DNA of 41,972 bases from Bacteroidota bacterium (GCA_947380175.1 CANCPZ010000004.1:1-41972); one strand, 5' to 3'; numbered from the stretch's first letter, positions 17,154 through 26,734 are shown. The notes: a model not told the origin generated them from the sequence alone. Numbers and translations: made by a program.

Positions 17154-18965
17154 TTATTGAGAAACCATCTTTTTTTCATTTCGTTTGCGTTCAGTTTCAT
17201 CTAATAAAACTTTACGTAAGCGTATATTACTCGGAGTAATTTCAACATACTCGTCACCTTGAATATACTCCATCGCCTCTTCTAACGAAAAATTAATTTT
17301 TGGAGCAATACGCATTTTATCATCAGTACCTGACGCACGCATATTAGACAATTTTTTTTCTTTTGTAATATTTACAACAATATCATCCTGACGATTGTTT
17401 TCACCAATTACTTGACCTGTATAAATTGGATCACCTGGTTCAACAAAAAATTTACCGCGATCTTGTAATTTATCGATTGAATAAGCTATTGCTGTTCCTT
17501 GCTCACCTGAAATCAACACCCCATTGTTACGGCTTGGTATGTGTCCTTTCCAAGGTTCAAATGCTTTAAAACGGTGTGCCATAATAGCCTCACCAGCTGT
17601 TGCTGTTAAAATATTATTTCGCAAACCTATAATACCTCGAGACGGTATTTCGAATTCCAAGTGAAGTAAATCGCCTTTTGGCTCCATCAATAACATATCG
17701 CCTTTACGTTGACTTACATACTCAATTACCTTTCCAGAAACAGGTTCAGGAACATCAACTGTTAAGTATTCAATCGGTTCACATTTTTTTCCATCAATTT
17801 CTTTGATGATAACTTGTGGCTGACCTACCTGCAATTCATACCCTTCACGTCTCATCGTTTCAATCAAAACTGATAAGTGAAGAATACCTCGTCCAAAAAC
17901 TAAATAAGAATCAGCAGAATTCGTTTCTTCAACTTTCAATGCAAGATTTTTTTCCAATTCTTTGAACAAACGATCACGCAAGTGACGCGATGTAACAAAC
18001 TTACCTTCTTTACCGAAAAATGGCGAATTGTTAATCGTAAATAACATGTTCATAGTAGGCTCATCAATTGCAATAGGAGTAAGACCTTCTGGGTTTTCAA
18101 AATCCGCAATAGTATCACCGATTTCAAAACCTTCAATACCTGTAATGGCTACTATGTCGCCAGCTCCTACTTCTGTGGCTTTTAATTTACCTAACCCTTC
18201 AAATGTAAATAATTCTTTAATGCGAGATTTTACAACAGAACCGTCACGTTTTACTAATGATACCGGCATATTGTCTTTTATTGTGCCTCTTAATACTCTA
18301 CCAACTGCAATACGACCAACAAAAGAAGAATAATCTAATGAAGTAATCTGCATTTGTAAGGTTCCTTCATAACGAGGGGCATTAGGAAAATAATCAATAA
18401 TAACATCTAATAAATGGGTAATATCAGATGTTGGGTTTTTATAATCAGGGCCCATCCAACCTTGTTTCGAAGATCCGTAAACAGTTCTAAAATCTAATTG
18501 TTTTTCGGTAGCATCCAAATTAAAAAACAAATCAAATACCTGATCATGCACCTCTTCTGGACGACAATTTGCTTTATCAACTTTATTTATAACCAATACA
18601 ACTGTTTTGCCTTGAGCCAATGCTTTTTGAGTAACAAAACGTGTTTGAGGCATAGGTCCTTCAAACGCGTCTACTAAAAGCACAACCCCATCAGCCATGT
18701 TTAATACGCGTTCAACTTCGCCACCAAAATCAGCGTGGCCAGGAGTATCTATGATATTAATTTTTGTTCCTTTATATTGTACAGATACGTTTTTAGCTAA
18801 AATAGTGATGCCTCGTTCGCGCTCCAAGTCATTATTATCCAAAATTAATTCGCCAGACTCCTGGTTTTCACGAAATAATTTTCCGGTGTGTAAAATTTTG
18901 TCAACCAAAGTTGTTTTTCCATGGTCAACGTGGGCAATAATGGCAATGTTTCTAATGTTTTGCAT
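17154..18965 (-). CDS. typA: translational GTPase TypA/BipA
   Basis: MQNIRNIAIIAHVDHGKTTLVDKILHTGKLFRENQ...DNNDLERERGITILAKNVSV; IDTPGHADFGGEVERVL. Confidence 0.97.
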   Translation of the reverse strand: MQNIRNIAIIAHVDHGKTTLVDKILHTGKLFRENQESGELILDNNDLERERGITILAKNVSVQYKGTKINIIDTPGHADFGGEVERVLNMADGVVLLVDAFEGPMPQTRFVTQKALAQGKTVVLVINKVDKANCRPEEVHDQVFDLFFNLDATEKQLDFRTVYGSSKQGWMGPDYKNPTSDITHLLDVIIDYFPNAPRYEGTLQMQITSLDYSSFVGRIAVGRVLRGTIKDNMPVSLVKRDGSVVKSRIKELFTFEGLGKLKATEVGAGDIVAITGIEGFEIGDTIADFENPEGLTPIAIDEPTMNMLFTINNSPFFGKEGKFVTSRHLRDRLFKELEKNLALKVEETNSADSYLVFGRGILHLSVLIETMRREGYELQVGQPQVIIKEIDGKKCEPIEYLTVDVPEPVSGKVIEYVSQRKGDMLLMEPKGDLLHLEFEIPSRGIIGLRNNILTATAGEAIMAHRFKAFEPWKGHIPSRNNGVLISGEQGTAIAYSIDKLQDRGKFFVEPGDPIYTGQVIGENNRQDDIVVNITKEKKLSNMRASGTDDKMRIAPKINFSLEEAMEYIQGDEYVEITPSNIRLRKVLLDETERKRNEKKMVSQ

Positions 18966-19338
18966 TGTAAGATATTTATTATAATTTGATATAAAATTTT
19001 AAAGAGGGTGCAAAAGTAGTTATTTTTATTGGTAGTTGGGTGCAAATTTGTTGAATATAAATCAATTACATAGTATTTCTATTTAACAAATGATATTTAA
19101 AATTGTTTTTTACACGCATTTTTTACAAAAAAACAAGGAAAACACAATAGTTAGCCAAATTCTCTTTTTATCAAATTTACGCACAAAATAATTGCTTTAA
19201 AATAATTTTTATCAAATTTGTATGTTACTTTTGACTTTAGTATTGCGTTAGGTTGAATAATAAATAATTTAGGGTTTTGAAATTACTGATCAAATTAAAA
19301 TTTTGAACATTTTAGCAAATCGAAATTCATTAAAACAT

Positions 19339-19707
19339 ATGAAGAGTTTAACCATATTTGCCTTTTTACTAGTCGCTCTTTCATTAAAATGCAAGGGTAA
19401 CAGTTTTGTTATTGGTAACACACTTGATTCAACAAGTGATGACACAGGGTATGTATTTACTCCAAATGGCGATGGCATTAATGATTATTTCAAAATTAAT
19501 ATTAGCAACTTAGAAACCGTAAGTTGCAAAATTTTTAATGGATGGGGGTTGCTTGTGGCGGAATTGAAGGCACCAAAAGATACTTGGGACGGAAGAACGA
19601 CATCTGGTGTCGAATGTGTTGGTGGGGTTTATTATTTTGTGCTATATGCAGTAGAAATGGATAATAAAATTCACAATCAAAAAGGGTTTATCCAGCTAAT
19701 AAAATAG
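19339..19707 (+). CDS. small secreted protein consisting almost only of a gliding-motility-associated (CHU_C / T9SS type B) C-terminal domain
   Basis: Signal-peptide-like MKSLTIFAFLLVALSLKCKGNS, then YVFTPNGDGINDYFKINISNLETVSCKIFNGWGLLVAELKAPKDTWDGRTTSGVECVGGVYYFVLYAVE; ORF track start 19303 is an upstream TTG. Confidence 0.85.
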   Translation: MKSLTIFAFLLVALSLKCKGNSFVIGNTLDSTSDDTGYVFTPNGDGINDYFKINISNLETVSCKIFNGWGLLVAELKAPKDTWDGRTTSGVECVGGVYYFVLYAVEMDNKIHNQKGFIQLIK

Positions 19708-19819
19708 AATCCATCCATGCTATTTTCCGAAATTAACAGCTTCCTAGTTTAAAAATATTTACTAACTCAAAAAACGGAAATCGTTTTCAATAAAATTACA
19801 ACACCAATAAAAAATTGCT

Positions 19820-20239
19820 TTGGGAAAACATGTGCTTGAAATAGAATACGATTACAATTTTGTATTAATTGGAATTTCATCACACGAAAAAGACTATCGA
19901 ATTTGCTGGGCGCTAAACAACATATTAAAATTGGATTTAGTGAAAATAGCCCCGCTTGAAATTAAAGATAAAAAACAAGACAAGCCGTCTTACTTTTCTT
20001 TGTTTGAATACCTGATTCCTGATGAGTTTATGGAATATTTTATTATTGCAAACCAAAGCGAAAAAGGAGTGCTTATTGCAGAACAAAAAAATATGGATTA
20101 TTTTTTTATTATAAGAGGAGAATTTGATGAAGACAAAGTAACTGAAATCATAAAAAAAATAAAAGACCTGTCGATTGTTCAAACAGCTGTAAGAATAGAT
20201 TTATCAACTTTAAAATTTAAACAAAATTTAATAATATAA
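19820..20239 (+). CDS. IPExxxVDY family-like protein (divergent motif)
   Basis: 139 aa upstream of pyk; FSLFEYLIPDEFMEYFIIANQ...LIAEQKNMDYFFIIRGEFDEDKVTEIIKKIKDLSIVQTAVRIDLSTLKFKQNLII matches the family layout in my recollection; TTG start. Confidence 0.7.
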   Translation: MGKHVLEIEYDYNFVLIGISSHEKDYRICWALNNILKLDLVKIAPLEIKDKKQDKPSYFSLFEYLIPDEFMEYFIIANQSEKGVLIAEQKNMDYFFIIRGEFDEDKVTEIIKKIKDLSIVQTAVRIDLSTLKFKQNLII

Positions 20240-20298
20240 ACCAATTTTTATTCTACTTATAGAATCAAATTCGGAGAAAATAGACAATACTAAATACT

Positions 20299-21717
20299 AT
20301 GAAAAAAACAAAAATTGTAGCAACTCTTGGACCAGCATCAACTTCAGCAGATGTGATTGAAAAATTAATATTAGCAGGGGTTGATGTGTGCCGAATAAAT
20401 TTTTCGCATGGAGCTTACGATGCAGCATTAGAACAGATAAACAATGTTAGAGCTATAAATAAAAAACTAAACAAGCATACAGCAATTTTGGCCGATCTAC
20501 AGGGTCCTAAATTACGGATTGGCGTAGTAGAAAATAATGGAGTAGAACTTATTGCAGGTAATACAATTACTATTACAACTAATGAATGTATTGGAACAGC
20601 TGAACGTATTTTTATGACCTACCAACAATTTCCGAAAGACGTGAAAGTAGGTGAAAATATTTTGATTGATGACGGGAAATTACTTCTAACAGTTTTGGAA
20701 ACAAATGGTGAGGATGAAGTAAATGCCATTATTGTACATGGTGGCACCTTGTCGTCAAAAAAAGGCGTGAACTTACCAAATACTAAAGTATCGTTACCTT
20801 GCTTAACACCAAAGGATTTAAGGGATTTAGACTTTGCGCTTGACCATGATGTTGAATGGATAGGTTTATCTTTTGTAAGATCTGTAACAGATATTGTAGA
20901 ATTAAAAACATTGATAAAAAAACGCAATAAAAGTGCGCGAGTAATAGCAAAAATAGAAAAGCCTGAAGCATTAACAGAGATTGATAATATCATTGATATG
21001 ACCGATGCTATTATGGTGGCACGTGGGGACCTAGGAGTTGAATTACCAATGGAACAAGTACCAATGGTACAAAAAATGCTAGTTAGAAAATGTATTGCAA
21101 CGTCGAAACCGATTATCATTGCAACACAAATGATGGAAAGCATGATTACAAATTTTGCTCCTACTCGCGCCGAAGTAAACGATGTAGCAAATGCTGTTAT
21201 GGATGGCGCTGATGCTGTTATGCTAAGCGGAGAAACATCAGTTGGCAAATACCCTGTTAAGGTTATTGAAGCAATGTATCGCATTATTAAAAATGTTGAA
21301 CAAGAGGAAAGTATTTATTATAAAGAACACGCACCCTTGTTGAAAAACCAAACATTTATTACCGATTCTATTTGTTACAACTCTTGCGTAATGGCTAAGC
21401 AAGCAGATGTGAAAGCCATTGTATCAATGACAAACTCTGGATATACAGCATTTAAAATATCCAGCCACAGACCTAAAGCGCACGTTTTTATATTTACTGA
21501 TAACCCCTCACTCCTTACTACATTAAATTTGGTATGGGGTGTAAAAGGCTTTTATTACAACAAATATGAAAGTACGGACCAAACAATAACGGATATTAAT
21601 TCGATTTTAAAAGATAATGAATTGGTACATGTTGATGATATGGTAATAAACATTGCAAGCATACCAATGATAGAAAGAGGAAGAACAAACATGTTGAAAC
21701 TATCACAAGTAAAATAA
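20299..21717 (+). CDS. pyk: pyruvate kinase
   Basis: MKKTKIVATLGPASTSADVIEKLILAGVDVCRINFSHG; IMVARGDLGVELPMEQVPMVQKMLV; DGADAVMLSGETSVGKYPV. Confidence 0.98.
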   Translation: MKKTKIVATLGPASTSADVIEKLILAGVDVCRINFSHGAYDAALEQINNVRAINKKLNKHTAILADLQGPKLRIGVVENNGVELIAGNTITITTNECIGTAERIFMTYQQFPKDVKVGENILIDDGKLLLTVLETNGEDEVNAIIVHGGTLSSKKGVNLPNTKVSLPCLTPKDLRDLDFALDHDVEWIGLSFVRSVTDIVELKTLIKKRNKSARVIAKIEKPEALTEIDNIIDMTDAIMVARGDLGVELPMEQVPMVQKMLVRKCIATSKPIIIATQMMESMITNFAPTRAEVNDVANAVMDGADAVMLSGETSVGKYPVKVIEAMYRIIKNVEQEESIYYKEHAPLLKNQTFITDSICYNSCVMAKQADVKAIVSMTNSGYTAFKISSHRPKAHVFIFTDNPSLLTTLNLVWGVKGFYYNKYESTDQTITDINSILKDNELVHVDDMVINIASIPMIERGRTNMLKLSQVK

Positions 21718-21735
21718 GTTGTTGATTAATAAATT

Positions 21736-22086
21736 ATGAAAAAAATATACGCTCTTAGCTCTTGCTCAACATGTATTAGGATAATTAATGACCTGGATTT
21801 AAAAAATAAAAACTTTGAATTTCAGGATATAAAAACTCAAAAAATAACACCGGCTCAGTTAAGTGAAATGAAAAACATTTCTGGCTCATATGAGTCGTTA
21901 TTCAGTCGAGTAGCTTTAAAATATAGGGCATTAGGTTTAGATAAAAAAGTACTAACCGAAGAAGATTTCAAAAATTACATTCTTGAAGAATATACTTTTT
22001 TAAAACGACCTGTAATTATTATTGAAAAAAATATATTTATAGGGAATTCCAAAAACACTGTTGCGGCTGTAAAATCAGCACTATAG
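21736..22086 (+). CDS. ArsC/Spx family protein
   Basis: KIYALSSCSTCIRIINDLDL (N-terminal CxxC); KNYILEEYTFLKRPVIIIEKNIFIGNS typical of the ArsC/Spx fold. Confidence 0.85.
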   Translation: MKKIYALSSCSTCIRIINDLDLKNKNFEFQDIKTQKITPAQLSEMKNISGSYESLFSRVALKYRALGLDKKVLTEEDFKNYILEEYTFLKRPVIIIEKNIFIGNSKNTVAAVKSAL

Positions 22087-22151
22087 ATTAACACAGTATT
22101 ACCTAGCTAATAAAGGTATCAGAAAAAAGCATAAAAGGTAAATCATTCAAA

Positions 22152-23054
22152 ATGAATAAAAAAATACAGGCACATATTGCCTTGTTAATTGCTAACCTTA
22201 TTTATGGCGCAAATTATTCTATTGCAAAAGTGGTTATGCCTAAATATGTTGAACCTTTTGCTTTTGTTTTAATTCGCGTAAGTGGCGCTGTTATTTTATT
22301 TTGGATAATAAGTATTTTATTTGTTAATGAAAAAATAGACAAAAAAGACCTACCACGTTTAGCGCTTTTAGGATTATGTGGTGTTGCAATTAATCAGTTA
22401 TTGTTTTTGAAAGGATTGAGTTTAACCACACCTATAAATGCATCCATCATTATGGTTTCAAACCCTATTGTTGTGTTACTGATTGCTGCAATTTTTCTGA
22501 AAGAAAAAATATCCTTAACAAAAACAATTGGTATATCTATAGGAATAACAGGAGCTTTACTTCTGTTGCTTTTTAATAAAAAATTCTCGTTCGGCTCCGA
22601 AACAATTGCAGGCGATATTATGGTACTAATTAACTCCTTATCGTGGGGAATATATTTGGTTTTAGTAAAACCACTAATGAAAAAATACAACACGTTTACT
22701 ATTGTAAAATGGGTGTTTTTATTTGGATTTATTTATGTTCTACCTTTTGGATTTAATGAAATGAAATTGGTAAAATGGAACGAAATGCCCTCATTGGTAT
22801 ATTGGGATATTGCATTTGTAGTATTAGGAACCACATTTTTTGCTTACCTTTTAAACACTTACGCTTTAAGAGCTTTAAGCCCATCTATTGTAAGTATATA
22901 TATTTATTTACAACCATTTTTAGCTACACTTATTGCCATTTATTATTATCGTAATGATGAACTGGATTTACGAAAAATTATTTCAGCAATACTTATTATC
23001 ATTGGGGTATATTTAGTGAGTAGGCCATTGAAAAATACAAAGGAGTTATTATAA
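22152..23054 (+). CDS. DMT superfamily (EamA) transporter
   Basis: LLIANLIYGANYSIAKVVMPKYVEPFAFVLIR; two EamA halves, about 10 transmembrane segments. Confidence 0.9.
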   Translation: MNKKIQAHIALLIANLIYGANYSIAKVVMPKYVEPFAFVLIRVSGAVILFWIISILFVNEKIDKKDLPRLALLGLCGVAINQLLFLKGLSLTTPINASIIMVSNPIVVLLIAAIFLKEKISLTKTIGISIGITGALLLLLFNKKFSFGSETIAGDIMVLINSLSWGIYLVLVKPLMKKYNTFTIVKWVFLFGFIYVLPFGFNEMKLVKWNEMPSLVYWDIAFVVLGTTFFAYLLNTYALRALSPSIVSIYIYLQPFLATLIAIYYYRNDELDLRKIISAILIIIGVYLVSRPLKNTKELL

Positions 23055-23126
23055 TTATTTCTTAATTACATCTATCTATTTAAGCCAAATCTTCAATTCA
23101 TACCGTTTTTCGTCCTCTAAAAATCT

Positions 23127-23134
23127 TACATTTG
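23127..23134 (+). promoter_or_regulatory. -7 element upstream of yicC
   Basis: TACATTTG fits TAnnTTTG, 26 bp before the start codon; no clear -33 element at canonical spacing. Confidence 0.4.
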
Positions 23135-23156
23135 TTTCAAATAAAAAACAAAGTAT

Positions 23157-24032
23157 ATGATTAAATCAATGACTGGATTTGGTAAATCCACAAGTGAAAT
23201 TTCAAATAAAAAAATTACCGTAGAAGTGCGTTCACTAAATAGTAAATCGTTGGATTTAAATTTAAGAATCCCTTACATTTACAAGGAAAAAGAACTTGAG
23301 TTACGAAGTGATATATCAAAACAAATAGAACGCGGGAAAGTTGATTTAACAGTATATACCGAATCGACACAAGAATCACTACCTATTGCAATAAATAAAA
23401 CGCTGGCAAAAACATATTATAACGAATTAAAATCTTTGTCGGAAGAATTAAATGAAGACAAGCAAAATCTTTTAGCACTTGTTCTTAAAATGCCTGAAGT
23501 AATGAAGGCCGAAAGAGAGGTTATAGAATTAGATGAAACAGAATGGAAAGAGGTAATAAATACAGTAAACAAAGCAATTGAAGGGTTTCAAAAATTTCGT
23601 TCAGATGAAGGAAAAATACTTTCAAACGAATTTGAAACACGTATAGGTATTATTTACAGGCTTTTGGAAGAAGTTGTTAATCTTGACAATGCGCGTGTTC
23701 AAAACATTCGTACACGAATAAAAAACAACATTACAGAGTTGGTTGAAAAAGAAAAAATAGATGAAAATCGTTTTGAGCAGGAGTTAATTTATTACATCGA
23801 AAAATTAGATATTACAGAAGAAAAATTACGCTTAAAAACACACCTGGATTATTTTATTAAAACTATGCAAGAGCCTTCTGGTGGTCGAAAACTAGGTTTT
23901 ATTTCTCAAGAAATTGGAAGAGAAATAAATACGATTGGCTCAAAAGCAAATGATGCTGGAGTACAAAAACTAGTTGTACAAATGAAAGATGAGTTGGAAA
24001 AAGTAAAAGAACAAATGTTAAACGTTTTATAA
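23157..24032 (+). CDS. yicC: YicC family endoribonuclease-like protein
   Basis: MIKSMTGFGKSTSEISNKKITVEVRSLNSKSLDLNLRIPY; C-terminal LGFISQEIGREINTIGSKANDAGVQKLVVQMKDELEKVKEQ. Confidence 0.95.
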   Translation: MIKSMTGFGKSTSEISNKKITVEVRSLNSKSLDLNLRIPYIYKEKELELRSDISKQIERGKVDLTVYTESTQESLPIAINKTLAKTYYNELKSLSEELNEDKQNLLALVLKMPEVMKAEREVIELDETEWKEVINTVNKAIEGFQKFRSDEGKILSNEFETRIGIIYRLLEEVVNLDNARVQNIRTRIKNNITELVEKEKIDENRFEQELIYYIEKLDITEEKLRLKTHLDYFIKTMQEPSGGRKLGFISQEIGREINTIGSKANDAGVQKLVVQMKDELEKVKEQMLNVL

Positions 24033-24046
24033 GAATACGATAAAAA

Positions 24047-24637
24047 ATGCAAGGCAAACTTATCATATTTTCGGCACCATCAGGAGCAGGCAAAACAACC
24101 ATTGTTCACTACTTGCTTGATAGAATTGCATCTTTGGAATTTTCCGTTTCGGCCTGTAGTAGACCTATTCGAAAAGGAGAAGAATATGGCAAAGATTATT
24201 ATTTTTTATCCATAGATGAATTCAAACAAAAAATTAAAAACGAGGAATTTATTGAATGGGAGGAAGTGTATAAAGATAATTTTTACGGCACTTTAAAAGC
24301 AGAAATAGAGCGCATTTGGAAAAAAGGAAAGCATGTAATTTTTGATGTGGATGTTGTTGGAGGATTGCATTTAAAAAATCAATTTGGCGACAAGGCCTTA
24401 GCAATTTTTGTTATGCCCCCTTCAATAGAGCACCTCGAAAATCGTTTAAAATTTAGAGAAACCGAAACACCCGAAAGTATTGCTCGCAGAATGGGCAAAG
24501 CTGAAAACGAACTTAAAACAGCAGACTTGTTTGATAAAATAATTGTGAATGATAAATTGGCTTATGCTTTTGCTGAAGCAGAAAAAGTTGTTGAAGAATT
24601 TTTAGGACAAAATTTAAATACTGAATCTACATTGTAA
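24047..24637 (+). CDS. gmk: guanylate kinase
   Basis: KLIIFSAPSGAGKTTIVHYLL; FSVSACSRPIRKGEEYGKDYYFLS; next to yicC as commonly observed. Confidence 0.97.
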   Translation: MQGKLIIFSAPSGAGKTTIVHYLLDRIASLEFSVSACSRPIRKGEEYGKDYYFLSIDEFKQKIKNEEFIEWEEVYKDNFYGTLKAEIERIWKKGKHVIFDVDVVGGLHLKNQFGDKALAIFVMPPSIEHLENRLKFRETETPESIARRMGKAENELKTADLFDKIIVNDKLAYAFAEAEKVVEEFLGQNLNTESTL

Positions 24638-24639
24638 TT

Positions 24640-25656
24640 ATGAAAACATTAACAATTGACATACATACGCATATTTTGCCTGAACACATTCCAAATTGGA
24701 AAGAAAAATTTGGCTATGGCGGCTTTGTTCAATTACAGCACCACAAGCCTTGTTGCGCAAATATGGTGTTAGACGATGGAAAGTTTTTTCGTGAGATTGA
24801 AGACAATTGTTGGAGTGCTGAAAAACGTATTACCGAATGTAATCACCATCATGTAGATGTTCAAGTGCTTTCAACTGTTCCGGTAATGTTTAATTATTGG
24901 GCAAAGCCAAAAGATTGTTTAGAATTATCGATGTTCCTGAACGATCATATTGCAGGCATTGTACAACGTTTTCCAAAAAGATTTATTGGTTTAGGAACTA
25001 TACCCATGCAAGCTCCCGAATTAGCAATAAAAGAATTAGAGCGTTGTAAAAAAATTGGTTTAGCTGGAATACAAATTGGTTCACACGTTAACGACTGGAA
25101 TTTAAATGATATTAATTTATTTTCAATATTTGAAGCTTGTGAAAAACTTGAGATGGCAGTATTTGTGCACCCTTGGGATATGATGGGGCAAGAAAAAATG
25201 CAACGATATTGGTTACCTTGGCTAGTAGGTATGCCTGCCGAAACATCGCTTGCAATCTGCTCCATGATATTTGGCGGTGTTTTTGAACGCTTACCAAATT
25301 TACGAGTGGCCTTTGCTCATGGTGGTGGCTCTTTCCCTTCAACCATAGGCCGTATAGAGCATGGTTTTGATTGTCGACCAGATTTAGTTGCGATAGATAA
25401 TCCTGTAAACCCAAGAGCTTACCTTGGTAAGTTTTGGATAGATAGTTTAGTGCACGATAAATCAATGCTTGATTATGTAATAAATCTTTTTGGTGCAAAC
25501 CGAATTGCACTTGGCACAGATTACCCATTCCCTTTAGGAGAGCTACAACCGGGAGCTTTAATTAAAGGTACTACTTACGAACAAAATGTAAAAGAATTAT
25601 TACTAAATGGTTCGGCTTTGGAATGGTTGGGGTTAAATAAAGAGCTGTTTATTTAA
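24640..25656 (+). CDS. amidohydrolase family protein, ACMSD-like (2-amino-3-carboxymuconate-6-semialdehyde decarboxylase)
   Basis: TIDIHTHILPEHIPNW; VFVHPWDMMGQEKMQRYWLPWLVGMPAETSLAICSMIFGGVFERLPNLRVAFAHGGGSFPSTIGRIEHGFDCRPDL; GTDYPFPLGE. Confidence 0.88.
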   Translation: MKTLTIDIHTHILPEHIPNWKEKFGYGGFVQLQHHKPCCANMVLDDGKFFREIEDNCWSAEKRITECNHHHVDVQVLSTVPVMFNYWAKPKDCLELSMFLNDHIAGIVQRFPKRFIGLGTIPMQAPELAIKELERCKKIGLAGIQIGSHVNDWNLNDINLFSIFEACEKLEMAVFVHPWDMMGQEKMQRYWLPWLVGMPAETSLAICSMIFGGVFERLPNLRVAFAHGGGSFPSTIGRIEHGFDCRPDLVAIDNPVNPRAYLGKFWIDSLVHDKSMLDYVINLFGANRIALGTDYPFPLGELQPGALIKGTTYEQNVKELLLNGSALEWLGLNKELFI

Positions 25657-26459
25657 TATTTTTTTCGATAGCACCTTAAAGCAAATGCTTCCAATGCTTT
25701 CATTGTTTCTGTGGGAGCTTCGTAAAACCCCATGTGTCCTGCATCTTCCAACATTACTACTGATGGATATTTGCATACCCCTATTTGTGGATACATTGTT
25801 TCATAATTTATTACACCATCTTTTTTCCCGATAATAAAAAGTATTGGGTATTCGGCAAACTTCAAAATCAATTCACGATTTTTTCGCTCTTTCATCCCTT
25901 CCAAACTGTTTATAATTGATTGTTTTGAAACAGTTGATGCTATTTGCTTGACTAAATCAAGCTGTTTGGTAAGTTTGCTGATATTTTCGGGAGCAAAAAG
26001 TGATGTTACTATTTCATTAACATAATATTTGTGTTCTTTTTTTACCAAACGGATTACGCGCTCTCTTTCTTTTTTCTTTTCTTCCGAATCAGCTAACGAC
26101 GTGGAATTAAACAAACACAACCCACTTATATTTTCTGGGTATAATTCTGCAAAAGTTAATGCAGCGTATCCTCCCATGGAATGCCCGGCAAGCACATAGC
26201 GCCTCACTCCTACTTTATCTAAAACGGCTTTTACAGATTGTGCTAACAATTCCATGCTGTGATAATACCCTATGGATGGGGTTTTCCCATGCCCAGGTAA
26301 ATCAATACTTATAACACGAAATTTTTTTGAAAGCTCTTTTGTAAAATCACTCCAAACTAAATGCGAACCCAAAAAGCCATGTAAAAAAACTATTACACGT
26401 CCTTTGCCAACATCGTTAAAATTGATTTTTGTCTTTTTAAATTCGACCTTCTTTATCAT
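25653..26459 (-). CDS. alpha/beta hydrolase
   Basis: VIVFLHGFLGSHLVWSDF; nucleophile elbow LAGHSMGGYAAL; C-terminal EDAGHMGFYEAP. Confidence 0.92.
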   Translation of the reverse strand: MIKKVEFKKTKINFNDVGKGRVIVFLHGFLGSHLVWSDFTKELSKKFRVISIDLPGHGKTPSIGYYHSMELLAQSVKAVLDKVGVRRYVLAGHSMGGYAALTFAELYPENISGLCLFNSTSLADSEEKKKERERVIRLVKKEHKYYVNEIVTSLFAPENISKLTKQLDLVKQIASTVSKQSIINSLEGMKERKNRELILKFAEYPILFIIGKKDGVINYETMYPQIGVCKYPSVVMLEDAGHMGFYEAPTETMKALEAFALRCYRKKY

Positions 26460-26726
26460 TTACGTTTAACATTGTAATCAAATTTATATTTCGATTTAAA
26501 ACAAATATAACGATATAGTTTTTTGTAAAAAACAAATAAATAAGTTGCTCGAACAATAGTTTCGTTTATTATAAAATATAACTATTGTAATCGTGTATTG
26601 TGATTTTTATCTTGTTGTTGTTATTTAATGATTAACGAATAAATAATGTAAATAAAAATGTCACACATCAAAAATTCACTTGTCATTATTTATTACTTTT
26701 TTAAACTCGAATGTTTTAATATTTTG

Positions 26727-26734
26727 TAATTTTG
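26727..26734 (+). promoter_or_regulatory. -7 element upstream of kup
   Basis: TAATTTTG fits TAnnTTTG; overlaps the ORF-track TTG start (26732) and supports ATG 26762 as the real start. Confidence 0.4.

Noticed and set aside
16920-17204. 94-aa plus-strand ORF across the typA downstream region
   Set aside because: Crosses the 62-bp palindrome and the typA 3' end; Lys/Asn-rich random translation.
20619-21284. 221-aa minus-strand ORF
   Set aside because: Antisense to pyk, which is unambiguous; low-complexity Ser/Thr/Ile-rich translation typical of a shadow ORF.
25112-25528. 138-aa minus-strand ORF
   Set aside because: Antisense to the ACMSD-like gene; no domain signature.
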